Positions 1-6,600 of a stretch of 27,330 nt of DNA are shown one piece after another. Made by a program: the position numbers and the translations under genes. Position 1 is the stretch's first letter, and every line of letters begins with the position of its first letter. The notes beneath the pieces were generated by a model that saw only the letters and a program-made list of their open reading frames with translations, was not told the DNA's origin and ran no database searches. The stretch lies in the NCBI GenBank assembly GCA_035294325.1, contig DATGLE010000093.1:1-27330 (forward strand), in the 5' to 3' direction. This DNA is from DATGLE01 sp035294325. Its GTDB lineage: Bacteria; Chloroflexota; Ktedonobacteria; Ktedonobacterales; Ktedonobacteraceae.

Positions 1-16
1 GCTGAGTTTTAATATA

Positions 17-46
17 TTGATTTATGAAACAACCAGCCGGTATAGT
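17..46 (+). promoter_or_regulatory. possible sigma70-type promoter
   Basis: TTGATT at 17-22 and TATAGT at 41-46 are separated by 18 nt, a plausible -35/-10 pair. It would drive the small membrane protein gene at 248 through a leader of about 195 nt. I see no convincing RNA gene or coding region in the leader. The pairing is a pattern match only. Confidence 0.3.
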
Positions 47-247
47 AGATATATTCTCGTCTTCCTGATCGAGGGCGAAGGGAAGCTCAAGCTGAATAGA
101 GCTGCCGTCCCTTTGAGGTTCTGCCTCGCAGGGAAAGAATGTTCATCCTGTCACCTGGCTGGAACGAAAGACGTGGTAGGAATCGGAGCATTGCGTACTA
201 CAACCTATGCTCACGAGTAAGGCGATCTCAAGAAAGGGTGAGATTTT

Positions 248-481
248 ATGATGAAAACAAGCGATGCAACTGAGACTGCTAAAAAGACGCAGGATCAGTA
301 TTTCAATGCCGCCAATCAGATGCCGGCAGAAATATGGTATTGGGCCGCAATCGGCTCAATCATAGCATCCGCAACGCTGTTTCTGGCGGGCAGGAGAGAC
401 TGGAGTATCTTCGTAGGTCAATGGCCCCCCGCCTTTCTTCTCCTGGGCCTGTTCCACAAGCTGGTAGGACCTCGTAGGTAG
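248..481 (+). CDS. small two-helix membrane protein (hypothetical)
   Basis: This 77-residue protein has no assigned function. It shows a charged N-terminal third (about residues 1-26), then two hydrophobic segments, about residues 28-48 and 54-73, separated by a short Arg/Asp-rich turn. This suggests a helical hairpin in the cytoplasmic membrane. The sequence after residue 26 resembles small conserved membrane proteins that I recall from Chloroflexota, but I cannot verify that here. An AAAGGGTG element at 233-240 lies 7 nt before the ATG at 248; a second ATG follows at 251. A strong intrinsic terminator begins 7 nt after the stop, which supports a real single-gene transcription unit. It is the only gene in the first kilobase. 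Confidence 0.7.
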   Translation: MMKTSDATETAKKTQDQYFNAANQMPAEIWYWAAIGSIIASATLFLAGRRDWSIFVGQWPPAFLLLGLFHKLVGPRR

Positions 482-488
482 CAGGCAA

Positions 489-529
489 AACCGGGCGTCA
501 GGACATAGAGTCGTCGCCCGGTTCTTTTT
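489..529 (+). terminator. intrinsic terminator of the small membrane protein gene
   Basis: A 9-bp stem pairs AACCGGGCG (489-497) with CGCCCGGTT (515-523), with a 17-nt loop, and is followed by a T-rich tract to 529 (TTCTTTTT). It starts 7 nt after the stop codon at 481. This is the only textbook Rho-independent terminator in the window; the other long hairpins have no T tract. Confidence 0.8.
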
Positions 530-647
530 GCGCCCGCCTGAAAAAGAGCGCCAGTGGCACTTCTCATCATGGATGAAGCAGTCCCGCAAAGGCCATTTAT
601 TCTGTCCTCCCGGGTCTCCCTGTTGGGAAGTGGATATTTCTTTTTCT

Positions 648-834
648 TTAGAGCGTGTCTGATTTTCGATATCCTCGCTTGCTCGCGCCTGCGGTGGGAG
701 CCTTTGGGAGAGTGTTGTTGCGAACAATGCGCTGCGCGCATTGTTCGCAACAACACTCTCCCTCTTCGGCGCGGAGCAGCCACGCGACTATTCCATAGAG
801 AAGGCGGGGATGCTGAGCGTCAGACATGCTCTTA
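648..834. repeat. TIR-bounded palindromic element, copy E1
   Basis: The element runs from TTAGAGCGTGTCTGA (648-662) to TCAGACATGCTCTTA (820-834). These ends are inverted repeats of each other at 13 of 15 positions. Inside is a perfect 27-bp inverted repeat, arms 706-732 and 736-762, with a 3-nt loop TGC. Between the end and the core lies GCTCGCGCCTGCGG (681-694), which recurs exactly in copy E5 at 21914-21927. GTGTCTGATT and a right-hand segment like GCTGAGCGTCAGACA are also shared with E5. No coding capacity is visible, so it looks like a non-autonomous, MITE-like or REP-like element. Confidence 0.7.
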
Positions 835-884
835 TTCTGTTGCGCAAAAAATGTGTAAAGAGTATTTATTGCACAATAGAATAA
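832..884. repeat. imperfect inverted repeat next to E1
   Basis: TTATTCTGTTGCGCAA (832-847) pairs with TTGCACAATAGAATAA (869-884) at 14 of 16 positions around an AT-rich loop. It is followed by CGCGACTATTC at 906-916, an 11-mer also found at 783-793 inside E1. This suggests a second, degraded element placed directly after the first. The gap from 531 to 647 shows nothing I can name. Confidence 0.5.
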
Positions 885-915
885 ATCTCAGGCACGGCTT
901 CGCCGCGCGACTATT

Positions 916-951
916 CAGCCTTGATGAAGTGATACCGCTTCATCAAGGCTG
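916..951. repeat. hairpin after the ferritin-like gene
   Basis: CAGCCTTGATGAAG (916-929) and CTTCATCAAGGCTG (938-951) form a perfect 14-bp stem with an 8-nt loop. It ends 6 nt beyond the stop codon of the minus-strand ferritin-like gene, so it is well placed to end or protect that transcript. There is no T tract on the minus-strand side, so a standard intrinsic terminator is not supported. Confidence 0.5.
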
Positions 952-956
952 GAGCG

Positions 957-1640
957 CTATTTGCCGTAGAATTTAGGAACGTTGATATCGTAGAACGTGG
1001 CTTCGAGGTATTCCAGCAGCAGAGCGAAGTTGAGAATATCGACATCGCTCGTCAATGGTTTGGATGGATCGGGACCGCCGTTGAGGCTCTTAATGAACGG
1101 CAGCACATCTTTGACGATCTGGCTCTGCGAAAGCGGCTTGTCGAATGCCCCATTGGCGCTCAATGGCATGCCCGTTAACGCATTCAGATAGCCAGCATGG
1201 CGCGCCTCGATGGTGAGGATCGATCCCGCTGCTGCCAGCGTGCCTTTGTTGCTGATGGCAGGGGCAGCCATAAGATATGCTCCGACGCCCACGTTCTCGA
1301 AGACCTGCGATAACCGGATAAAATCGTTGGCGCTGTCTTTGTTCAGGTTCTTGAAGGTCGGCTTCGGGCGGGCAGCGCTGCCGAGTGCCTGCTTCAAGAA
1401 GGAGACGTGGGCATCCTCGTCGTTCCTGATCTCCCTGAATGCCTGCTCAGGACTCAGGTTGGCTGCTGCTCTTGTGGCAGCGTGAGCCGTCTGCGCTACC
1501 AGCAGCGTCGCGGGCACCACCGCACTTGCGCCAACGACGGAACCGCGTAGAAATTTTCTGCGTGAAGTGCTGGTTTGAAGCAGCCGGGCTGGATTACGTT
1601 CCTCTGTACCCTCATCGGACATTCTGAATGGTTTCAACAT
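957..1640 (-). CDS. Tat-exported ferritin-like domain protein
   Basis: The product, 227 residues, is a ferritin-like four-helix protein of the desiccation-related/Ferritin_2 type. A twin-arginine signal is visible: SRRKFL at residues 26-31, a hydrophobic stretch, and an AHA cleavage-like site near residue 54. The mature part carries ferritin-like helices with Glu/His pairs, such as NDEDAHVSF, TIEARHAGY and LLEYLEATFY, which probably bind metal. The start at 1640 was chosen because GGAGGG lies about 5 nt upstream; the longer reading from 1697 lacks such a site. It lies 153 nt downstream of the sigma factor gene, the gap being AT-rich, so it may be cotranscribed or have its own promoter. A role in iron or oxidative stress in the cell envelope is an inference. 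Confidence 0.8.
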   Translation of the reverse strand: MLKPFRMSDEGTEERNPARLLQTSTSRRKFLRGSVVGASAVVPATLLVAQTAHAATRAAANLSPEQAFREIRNDEDAHVSFLKQALGSAARPKPTFKNLNKDSANDFIRLSQVFENVGVGAYLMAAPAISNKGTLAAAGSILTIEARHAGYLNALTGMPLSANGAFDKPLSQSQIVKDVLPFIKSLNGGPDPSKPLTSDVDILNFALLLEYLEATFYDINVPKFYGK

Positions 1641-1793
1641 ATATTCCCTCCATGTGTTCATATGTGTGAAGCGTGATCGCTCCCCTACATCTGGCATTAC
1701 GCCTGCTGGAGAAATTTGGATTACGTGAGTTTGAGAAAATTAAAATATTTAAATGCGCATGAGGTTATTGCATAAACAGGGCTATTTCAGGGG

Positions 1794-2438
1794 TTACTCT
1801 TGCGGATCCATTCCCTGATGTTCGAGCATCCGCTTCAGGTGGATCAATCCCAGGCGCATGCGGGCCTTAACCGTCCCGAGCGGGATCTGACAGGCTTCGG
1901 CGATTTCTGTATGCGTCCAACCCTGGAAGAAGGCCAGTTCGATAACCAGGCGTTGTTCTTTGCGCAGCGCCAGCAGCGCCGCGCGAACCTGAGCGCGGCG
2001 TAGAGACAGCCAGACCGTATCCCAGGCGTCAGGCGAGAAGGTGCTTTCGTCGCGGTCCACCTCATCAAGTGGAACGCTCTTGTTGATCGGGTGCCGCCGC
2101 GAAGCACGTAAGTAGTCAATAGCGCGGTGATGGATGATCGAGAACAGCCAGCTATGCACCTGGCCGTATTGTGGTGAGTAGGAATGAGCCTGGCGCCATA
2201 CTGCCAGAAAAGCCTCTTGCAAGAGATCTTCGGCAATCTGCTGATCCGCCACCATATGATAGGCCAGCGAGTAGAGCGGGCGACTGTAGCGCTGGTAAAG
2301 CATCTCCATTGCCCGGATAGATCCCTGGGCAATCGAGGCGATCAGGGTTTCATCGCTGATCTCATGGGGCGACCTCACCGCTTCCTGATCGCGTTGTTGA
2401 TTTCGCTTATTATCGCTTTTCTTGAAGATATGCATCAT
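1794..2438 (-). CDS. ECF-type RNA polymerase sigma factor (SigK-like)
   Basis: The 214-residue product is an extracytoplasmic-function sigma factor. Region 2 spans about residues 35-110, with the polymerase-binding and -10 recognition segment DLLQEAFLAVWRQAHSY and the WLFSIIHHRAIDYLR helix. Region 4 spans about 150-205, with the helix-turn-helix HTEIAEACQIPLGTVKARM. A charged N-terminal extension of about 30 residues precedes region 2. Its gene follows the anti-sigma gene by 22 nt on the same strand. Two ATG codons are adjacent (2438 and 2435), and ribosome-binding sequence is weak, which suggests coupling to the upstream gene. Pairing with an RskA-type regulator points to a SigK/SigL-like group. 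Target promoters cannot be deduced here. Confidence 0.9.
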   Translation of the reverse strand: MMHIFKKSDNKRNQQRDQEAVRSPHEISDETLIASIAQGSIRAMEMLYQRYSRPLYSLAYHMVADQQIAEDLLQEAFLAVWRQAHSYSPQYGQVHSWLFSIIHHRAIDYLRASRRHPINKSVPLDEVDRDESTFSPDAWDTVWLSLRRAQVRAALLALRKEQRLVIELAFFQGWTHTEIAEACQIPLGTVKARMRLGLIHLKRMLEHQGMDPQE

Positions 2439-2460
2439 CGCTCTACTTGATTTCTGCCTC

Positions 2461-3204
2461 TCAGTGCGGAGGTGTTCCTACAGCTACCACCGGCCCCTTT
2501 GGCGCGGCCTGGCTTGCCTGCGGCCCTGGTTCCCTGCTCACAGCGATCATGCCTGCCCTTCTGAGATCGCCCGGCGCGCTGAGCGTGGCGACTCCATCTT
2601 GAATCTGCAAAAGGCCGATGCTCCTGGGGTGTCCGTTCTCGATAGCCCATCCTTGATAGACCTGCACCCCTTCGAGAGAGGGCAGGCCATGAACGACCAG
2701 AAGCGTCATGTTAAGCCGGGGAAGGTAGATGATCTGGCCGCTTGCTCCGGCTGCGAGATCAGTTCCGTGTATCGGCACTACCACAGGAGACGCGCCAGGA
2801 GCAGAAAGCTGAGCAATACGCTGCTGCAAGGAAACATTCCAGGCCACCATTGCTCCAGACAACAGGAAGAACAGGACAGCAGCGGCCAGCGCCATGCGAG
2901 TTTGCCAGTAATGCCACCAGGAACGCTGGTGAGGCCGCCGCTCAGGAATGCGAGGCGTATCCGATACCGCGACGGGAGAAGCCTCGGCGCGAATAGCGGC
3001 AAAGAGGCGGTCATGCACCTGCGCGGAAGGCTCCACGCCGGGAACAGTGAACGGCAGCAGATCAGCCGCCGATTGAAGTTCCCGCAGCATTCGTTGACAG
3101 TCGGGGCACTGCGCAAGGTGAGCATCAGCTTCCTGACGTTCTTCGGGGCTGAGCGCCCCGAGAACGTAAGCGCCAGCTAACGTTTCAAATTCCTGGCAAT
3201 GCAT
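2461..3204 (-). CDS. RskA-family zinc-finger anti-sigma factor
   Basis: This 247-residue membrane protein would bind and silence the sigma factor encoded just downstream. The N-terminal anti-sigma domain carries the zinc-binding motif H-x3-C-x2-C (H29, C33, C36). A Pro/Arg-rich linker follows, then one transmembrane helix at about residues 104-124, then an extracytoplasmic RskA-type domain (about 140-230) and a Pro/Ala-rich tail. In the family, regulated proteolysis releases the sigma factor. ATG at 3204 was chosen because GAAGGGAG stands about 6 nt upstream; an upstream Met at 3237 has no such site. The anti-sigma gene precedes its sigma gene, the reverse of the usual order. Confidence 0.88.
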   Translation of the reverse strand: MHCQEFETLAGAYVLGALSPEERQEADAHLAQCPDCQRMLRELQSAADLLPFTVPGVEPSAQVHDRLFAAIRAEASPVAVSDTPRIPERRPHQRSWWHYWQTRMALAAAVLFFLLSGAMVAWNVSLQQRIAQLSAPGASPVVVPIHGTDLAAGASGQIIYLPRLNMTLLVVHGLPSLEGVQVYQGWAIENGHPRSIGLLQIQDGVATLSAPGDLRRAGMIAVSREPGPQASQAAPKGPVVAVGTPPH

Positions 3205-3295
3205 ACGAAAGCTCCCTTCTGCCTGTTCACTCCACACTACGACCTCTATCTCGCAACGGATTACTCTAGAGGCTGCATTTTCGCCCCCCGCATAG

Positions 3296-3301
3296 TATAA
3301 T
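3296..3301 (+). promoter_or_regulatory. probable -10 box of the YqeY-like gene
   Basis: A perfect TATAAT lies 55 nt before the ATG at 3357, in the divergent gap between the anti-sigma gene and the YqeY-like gene. No good -35 is visible at 16-18 nt upstream (TGCATT at 3274-3279 is the best), so this is a partial call. Confidence 0.4.
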
Positions 3302-3356
3302 TGTCAGACGCGAAGAAGGTCTATACCGGAAACTTACTATGCAAGGAGAATAGATA

Positions 3357-3830
3357 ATGGCGCGACAGGAATTTCCCATCGAGCAGCAAATCAGGAAAGA
3401 TATTGTCGAGGCGCAGAAGGCCCGCGACCAGGTGCGGCTGGATACGCTGCGTATGGCGCTTGGTGCCGTCCATAACCTGGAGGTAGCGCGTACCGATAGA
3501 AAGCACGCGGAATACGGCCAGCCGATTACCGAGGCCGATGTCTTGAAGGTGCTGGAACAGGAAATCAAGAAGCGCAGCCAGGCCATTCCCCTGTATAAAA
3601 AGGGTGGGCGCAACGACCTGGCCGACAAAGAGCAGCGTGAAATGGACATTTTGCAGTCCTATCTGCAATCTTCGCAATTGAGTGACGATCAGATCCGCGC
3701 GATTGTCGCCACCATTGTTGAGCAGCAGGGCAGCGAGTTCAGGCGCGTGATGCCACTGGTCATCAAAGAGACGAAGGGGCGGGCCGATGGGGCACGCGTG
3801 CAGCGCATCGTTCGCGAAATGACGCAGTAG
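3357..3830 (+). CDS. GatB/YqeY-like domain protein
   Basis: The 157-residue product matches the stand-alone YqeY family, which is related to the C-terminal tRNA-binding part of the GatB amidotransferase subunit. The typical order is present: an N-terminal helical half with LRMALGAVHNLEVAR, the VLKVLEQEIKKRSQAIPLYKKGGRNDLADKE-type segment, and a C-terminal helical domain ending in a Gly/Ala-rich stretch with VQRIVRE. Length is normal. AAGGAG at 3343-3348 is 8 nt before the ATG. The family's exact role is not established; a link to tRNA or translation is usually assumed, and here it precedes a cysteinyl-tRNA synthetase gene by 158 nt, although that gene has its own promoter-like sequence. Confidence 0.88.
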   Translation: MARQEFPIEQQIRKDIVEAQKARDQVRLDTLRMALGAVHNLEVARTDRKHAEYGQPITEADVLKVLEQEIKKRSQAIPLYKKGGRNDLADKEQREMDILQSYLQSSQLSDDQIRAIVATIVEQQGSEFRRVMPLVIKETKGRADGARVQRIVREMTQ

Positions 3831-3883
3831 GCAAGAAAAATAGCGCCGACCTCCTTGATCCGAGGAATTGCCGAGTTAGCAGC

Positions 3884-3913
3884 TTGACAAATGCTTACGC
3901 TCGCTCATACGAT
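3884..3913 (+). promoter_or_regulatory. promoter of the cysS fusion gene
   Basis: TTGACA at 3884-3889 and TACGAT at 3908-3913 are spaced by 18 nt, a close match to a housekeeping sigma promoter. A second TATAAA follows at 3913-3918. It lies about 75 nt before the ATG at 3989 and is the best promoter match in the window. Confidence 0.55.
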
Positions 3914-3988
3914 ATAAAGGCATAATTTGCAACGATAAGCTGCGGCCCTGGCCGGGGGAGTCTCTTGTGGAGGTAACAGGCTCTATCT

Positions 3989-6397
3989 ATGAAAATCTAT
4001 AACACGCTGACGAAGCGCATTGAAGAGATTGTTCCGCTGGAAGCAAATACCATCAAGATGTATTCCTGCGGTCCTACCGTCTACCGTTACATTCATATCG
4101 GCAATCTGCGCACCTTTACGATGGCGGACTGGCTGCGCCGCGCCTTTGAATATCGCGGGTATAATGTTGTGCATGTCAAGAACATTACTGATGTGGGGCA
4201 CATGCGACAGGAGGTGCTGGACCGGGGCGAGGATAAGATGATCGCCCAGGCGCGCCGCGAGGGCAAGACATCCTGGCAGATCGCCGAGTTCTATCTCAAT
4301 GCCTTTCACGAGGACGAAAGCGCGCTAAATATCCTGCCCGCGCACGTCTTTCCACGCGCGACGCAGCATATTCCCGAGATGATCGCCATTATCGAGCGCC
4401 TGCTGGAAAAGGGTATCGCCTACGAGGCCAATGGGTATGTCTACTATGATGTCAGGCGCTTCCCCGCTTATGGCAAGCTATCGGGCAACCTGCTTGAGAA
4501 TATGCTGGCGGGCGTGCGCGAAGGTATAGATACCGACCGCCATAATATCGAAGATTTTCCGCTGTGGAAGCCGGCGGAGCCTGATCGCGAGATGGCCTGG
4601 GATAGCCCCTGGGGACGCGGCTTCCCCGGCTGGCATATCGAATGCTCGGCAATGTCGATGAAGTATCTCGGCGAGCATTTTGATCTGCATACCGGTGGTG
4701 TTGATAACATCTTCCCGCATCATGAAGATGAGATTGCTCAGAGCGAGGGATACACGGGTCAGCAGTGCGTCAATTACTGGGTGCATGCGCAGCATCTGCT
4801 CGCGGATGGGCAGAAGATGGCGAAATCTACCGGCAATGCCTATACACGCGCGGAGATCGAGGCGCGCGGCTTCGATGTGATGGCCCTGCGCTACTTCTAT
4901 ACCACCGCGCTCTATCGCAGTCGCCTCAACTTCACCTTCCGCGCGCTCCAGGCCGCCCAGACGGCGTTAGAGCGCCTGCGTGACCGTGCATATGATCTTC
5001 TTTTGCAGTCCGATAAAGACCTGGCCTTTTCGGATGAACCGCTGGCGAGCAATCCCTGGCGCACGGCATTCCTGGATGCCGTCGAAAACGACCTGAATAT
5101 GCCGCGCGCGATGTCCGTCGTATGGGCCATGCTGCGCTCGCAGGAGATTGATGCCACAACGCGCGTGCGCCTGCTGCTCGACTTTGATCGTATCCTGGGC
5201 TTTGACCTCAAGGGCTATCTTCAGAGCGAGCGGCCAGAACAGAAACGCGATCCCCGTACCTATCTCGCCGCCGTGCCTGCCGGAATTGCCAGCCAGGTGC
5301 GCGAGCGTGATGAGATGCGCCGGCAGGCGCGCTTCGCGGACGCCGATCATGTGCGCATGCAGCTCAAGGGCGCCGGCTACGATCTCAGGGATACCACGCG
5401 CGGTTCGCTGGTGCTGCGGCGCCTCCCGGAGGATGAGTTCCGCTTTTTATCAAGCTCCGGCGATGCGCCCGACTATCTATACGCGCCTGATCGCTACGAA
5501 TTTTCCGTGAATCTGCTGGCGCACAACAGCCGCAGCGACCTGGAGCGCTGTATTCAGAGCATCTGCCGCCATGCTGGCGGTCATAGTATCGAAGTCGTCA
5601 TCGTTGATAACGGCTCAACCGACGATACGCTTTCCTACCTTGAGGAACTGGCCCGCAGTGGCAAACTCACCGGCGAACAGGGGCAGGAACTCGGCCTGGA
5701 GGTGCTGTTCGCCGATCACAATATAGGCTTTGCCGCCGGGCGCAACGCGACCATGCGTGCAAGTCGTGGCCGCTACGTGATTTTGATGGATACGTCTATT
5801 GAGGTCGACGGCGATATCTGGGGGCCGCTGGCCGAACTGCTGGAAGATCCTGCCATCGGCGTTGCTGGTCCCTATGGCCTGGTCACGGATGACCTGCGCG
5901 AGTTCCGCGAGGCGCCCGGCCCGGATGTTGATGCTATTGAAGGATACCTGATGGCGTTCCGCCGCGAACTGCTGCCGGAGGTCGGCTGGATCGACGAAAA
6001 GTTCCGCTTCTATCGCCTGATGGACATCTACTTCAGCTTTTTCTTTAAAACATCGGGGTATCGCGTCGTCACGGCTCCGCTGGTGGCCGGGCGTATCAGG
6101 AAGCACGAGCACCGCGAGTGGGAGAGTCTGAGCGAGGACGAGCGGGCGGCAAAGAGCAAGAAAAATTATGATATCTTCCGCGCGCGCTGGCATCATGGGG
6201 AGAGCCTGCTGGTCGCCAACTACAATCCGCGGCACCTGTGGCGCGGCCACGACCATCAACATCATCTTGAGGGCACACATACCCATATTCCAGATGAGCT
6301 ACCGCCGCCCGGCGCCATGCATACGCATGTCCATCAGCACTGGCCCGATCATTCGCACGAGCACCCGCACCATCACGTTCGGATAATGTCATCCTGA
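3989..6397 (+). CDS. cysS: cysteinyl-tRNA synthetase fused to a family 2 glycosyltransferase
   Basis: The 802-residue protein has two parts. Residues 1 to about 490 form a full class I cysteinyl-tRNA synthetase: zinc ligand C27, HIGN at 36-39 (HIGH motif), WHIECSAMS with C219, the GGVDNIFPHHEDE segment, KMAKS at 276-280 and a DALR-type helical end. From about residue 503 a GT-A glycosyltransferase begins: VNLLAHNSR, VDNGSTDD (539-546), DHNIGFAAGRN. The DxD position reads MDTSIEV. The last 65 residues are His-rich with many HxH repeats and end MSS. Synthetases of this family usually stop near 460-500 residues, so the glycosyltransferase is an addition. It is one uninterrupted frame. GGAGGT at 3969-3974 is 14 nt from the ATG, longer than usual. 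The last four codons come from a repeat element. Confidence 0.9.
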   Translation: MKIYNTLTKRIEEIVPLEANTIKMYSCGPTVYRYIHIGNLRTFTMADWLRRAFEYRGYNVVHVKNITDVGHMRQEVLDRGEDKMIAQARREGKTSWQIAEFYLNAFHEDESALNILPAHVFPRATQHIPEMIAIIERLLEKGIAYEANGYVYYDVRRFPAYGKLSGNLLENMLAGVREGIDTDRHNIEDFPLWKPAEPDREMAWDSPWGRGFPGWHIECSAMSMKYLGEHFDLHTGGVDNIFPHHEDEIAQSEGYTGQQCVNYWVHAQHLLADGQKMAKSTGNAYTRAEIEARGFDVMALRYFYTTALYRSRLNFTFRALQAAQTALERLRDRAYDLLLQSDKDLAFSDEPLASNPWRTAFLDAVENDLNMPRAMSVVWAMLRSQEIDATTRVRLLLDFDRILGFDLKGYLQSERPEQKRDPRTYLAAVPAGIASQVRERDEMRRQARFADADHVRMQLKGAGYDLRDTTRGSLVLRRLPEDEFRFLSSSGDAPDYLYAPDRYEFSVNLLAHNSRSDLERCIQSICRHAGGHSIEVVIVDNGSTDDTLSYLEELARSGKLTGEQGQELGLEVLFADHNIGFAAGRNATMRASRGRYVILMDTSIEVDGDIWGPLAELLEDPAIGVAGPYGLVTDDLREFREAPGPDVDAIEGYLMAFRRELLPEVGWIDEKFRFYRLMDIYFSFFFKTSGYRVVTAPLVAGRIRKHEHREWESLSEDERAAKSKKNYDIFRARWHHGESLLVANYNPRHLWRGHDHQHHLEGTHTHIPDELPPPGAMHTHVHQHWPDHSHEHPHHHVRIMSS

Positions 6398-6457
6398 GAG
6401 ACGGTGAAGGATCTGGATGCTCACGCGCGGATCCCTCGCTGTCGTTCAGGATGACAT
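6386..6457. repeat. ATGTCATCCTGA-type inverted repeat, copy R1
   Basis: The arms, 6386-6413 and 6430-6457, pair at 23 of 28 positions around a 16-nt loop. The outer 12 nt, ATGTCATCCTGA and TCAGGATGACAT, are perfect. The same family recurs at 14895-14970. The left arm contains the stop codon of the cysS fusion. Translated in other frames, such repeats give the HPERSEGS/VILSAAKDL-like strings common in spurious proteins. Confidence 0.75.
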
Positions 6458-6485
6458 GCCTGGTTGCTGCCTCAGGCACCTTGTC

Positions 6486-6544
6486 GCGGGTGTGGGCAGC
6501 GTGAGCGGCGGACTGTGTTCGCCGCTCACGCTGCCCACACCCGC
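6486..6544. repeat. long palindrome with unique core, copy E2
   Basis: A perfect 25-bp stem (6486-6510 with 6520-6544) has a 9-nt loop. The right flank, TGTGCGAAGCGCCGCAAGCG followed by a GTCCGG-containing segment, matches the right flank of copy E4 at 10418-10450. It sits 29 nt after repeat R1 and 56 nt before the next start codon. No T tract follows. Confidence 0.75.
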
Positions 6545-6600
6545 ATGTGCGAAGCGCCGCAAGCGCCGAGCTGTCCGGTAAAGAGAGGAGTCTACATTCT

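Noticed and set aside
17..220. 67-residue open frame at the left edge
   Set aside because: No ribosome-binding site, no recognisable composition or domain, and it lies in the probable leader of the small membrane protein gene.
706..762. long palindromes as ordinary intrinsic terminators
   Set aside because: None has a T tract after the stem on either strand, and several lie just before start codons of genes in the same direction; only the hairpin at 489-529 fits.
554..976. 140-residue open frame through the gap after the first gene
   Set aside because: It runs across the E1 palindrome and the following inverted repeats and has no ribosome-binding site; it is translated repeat DNA.
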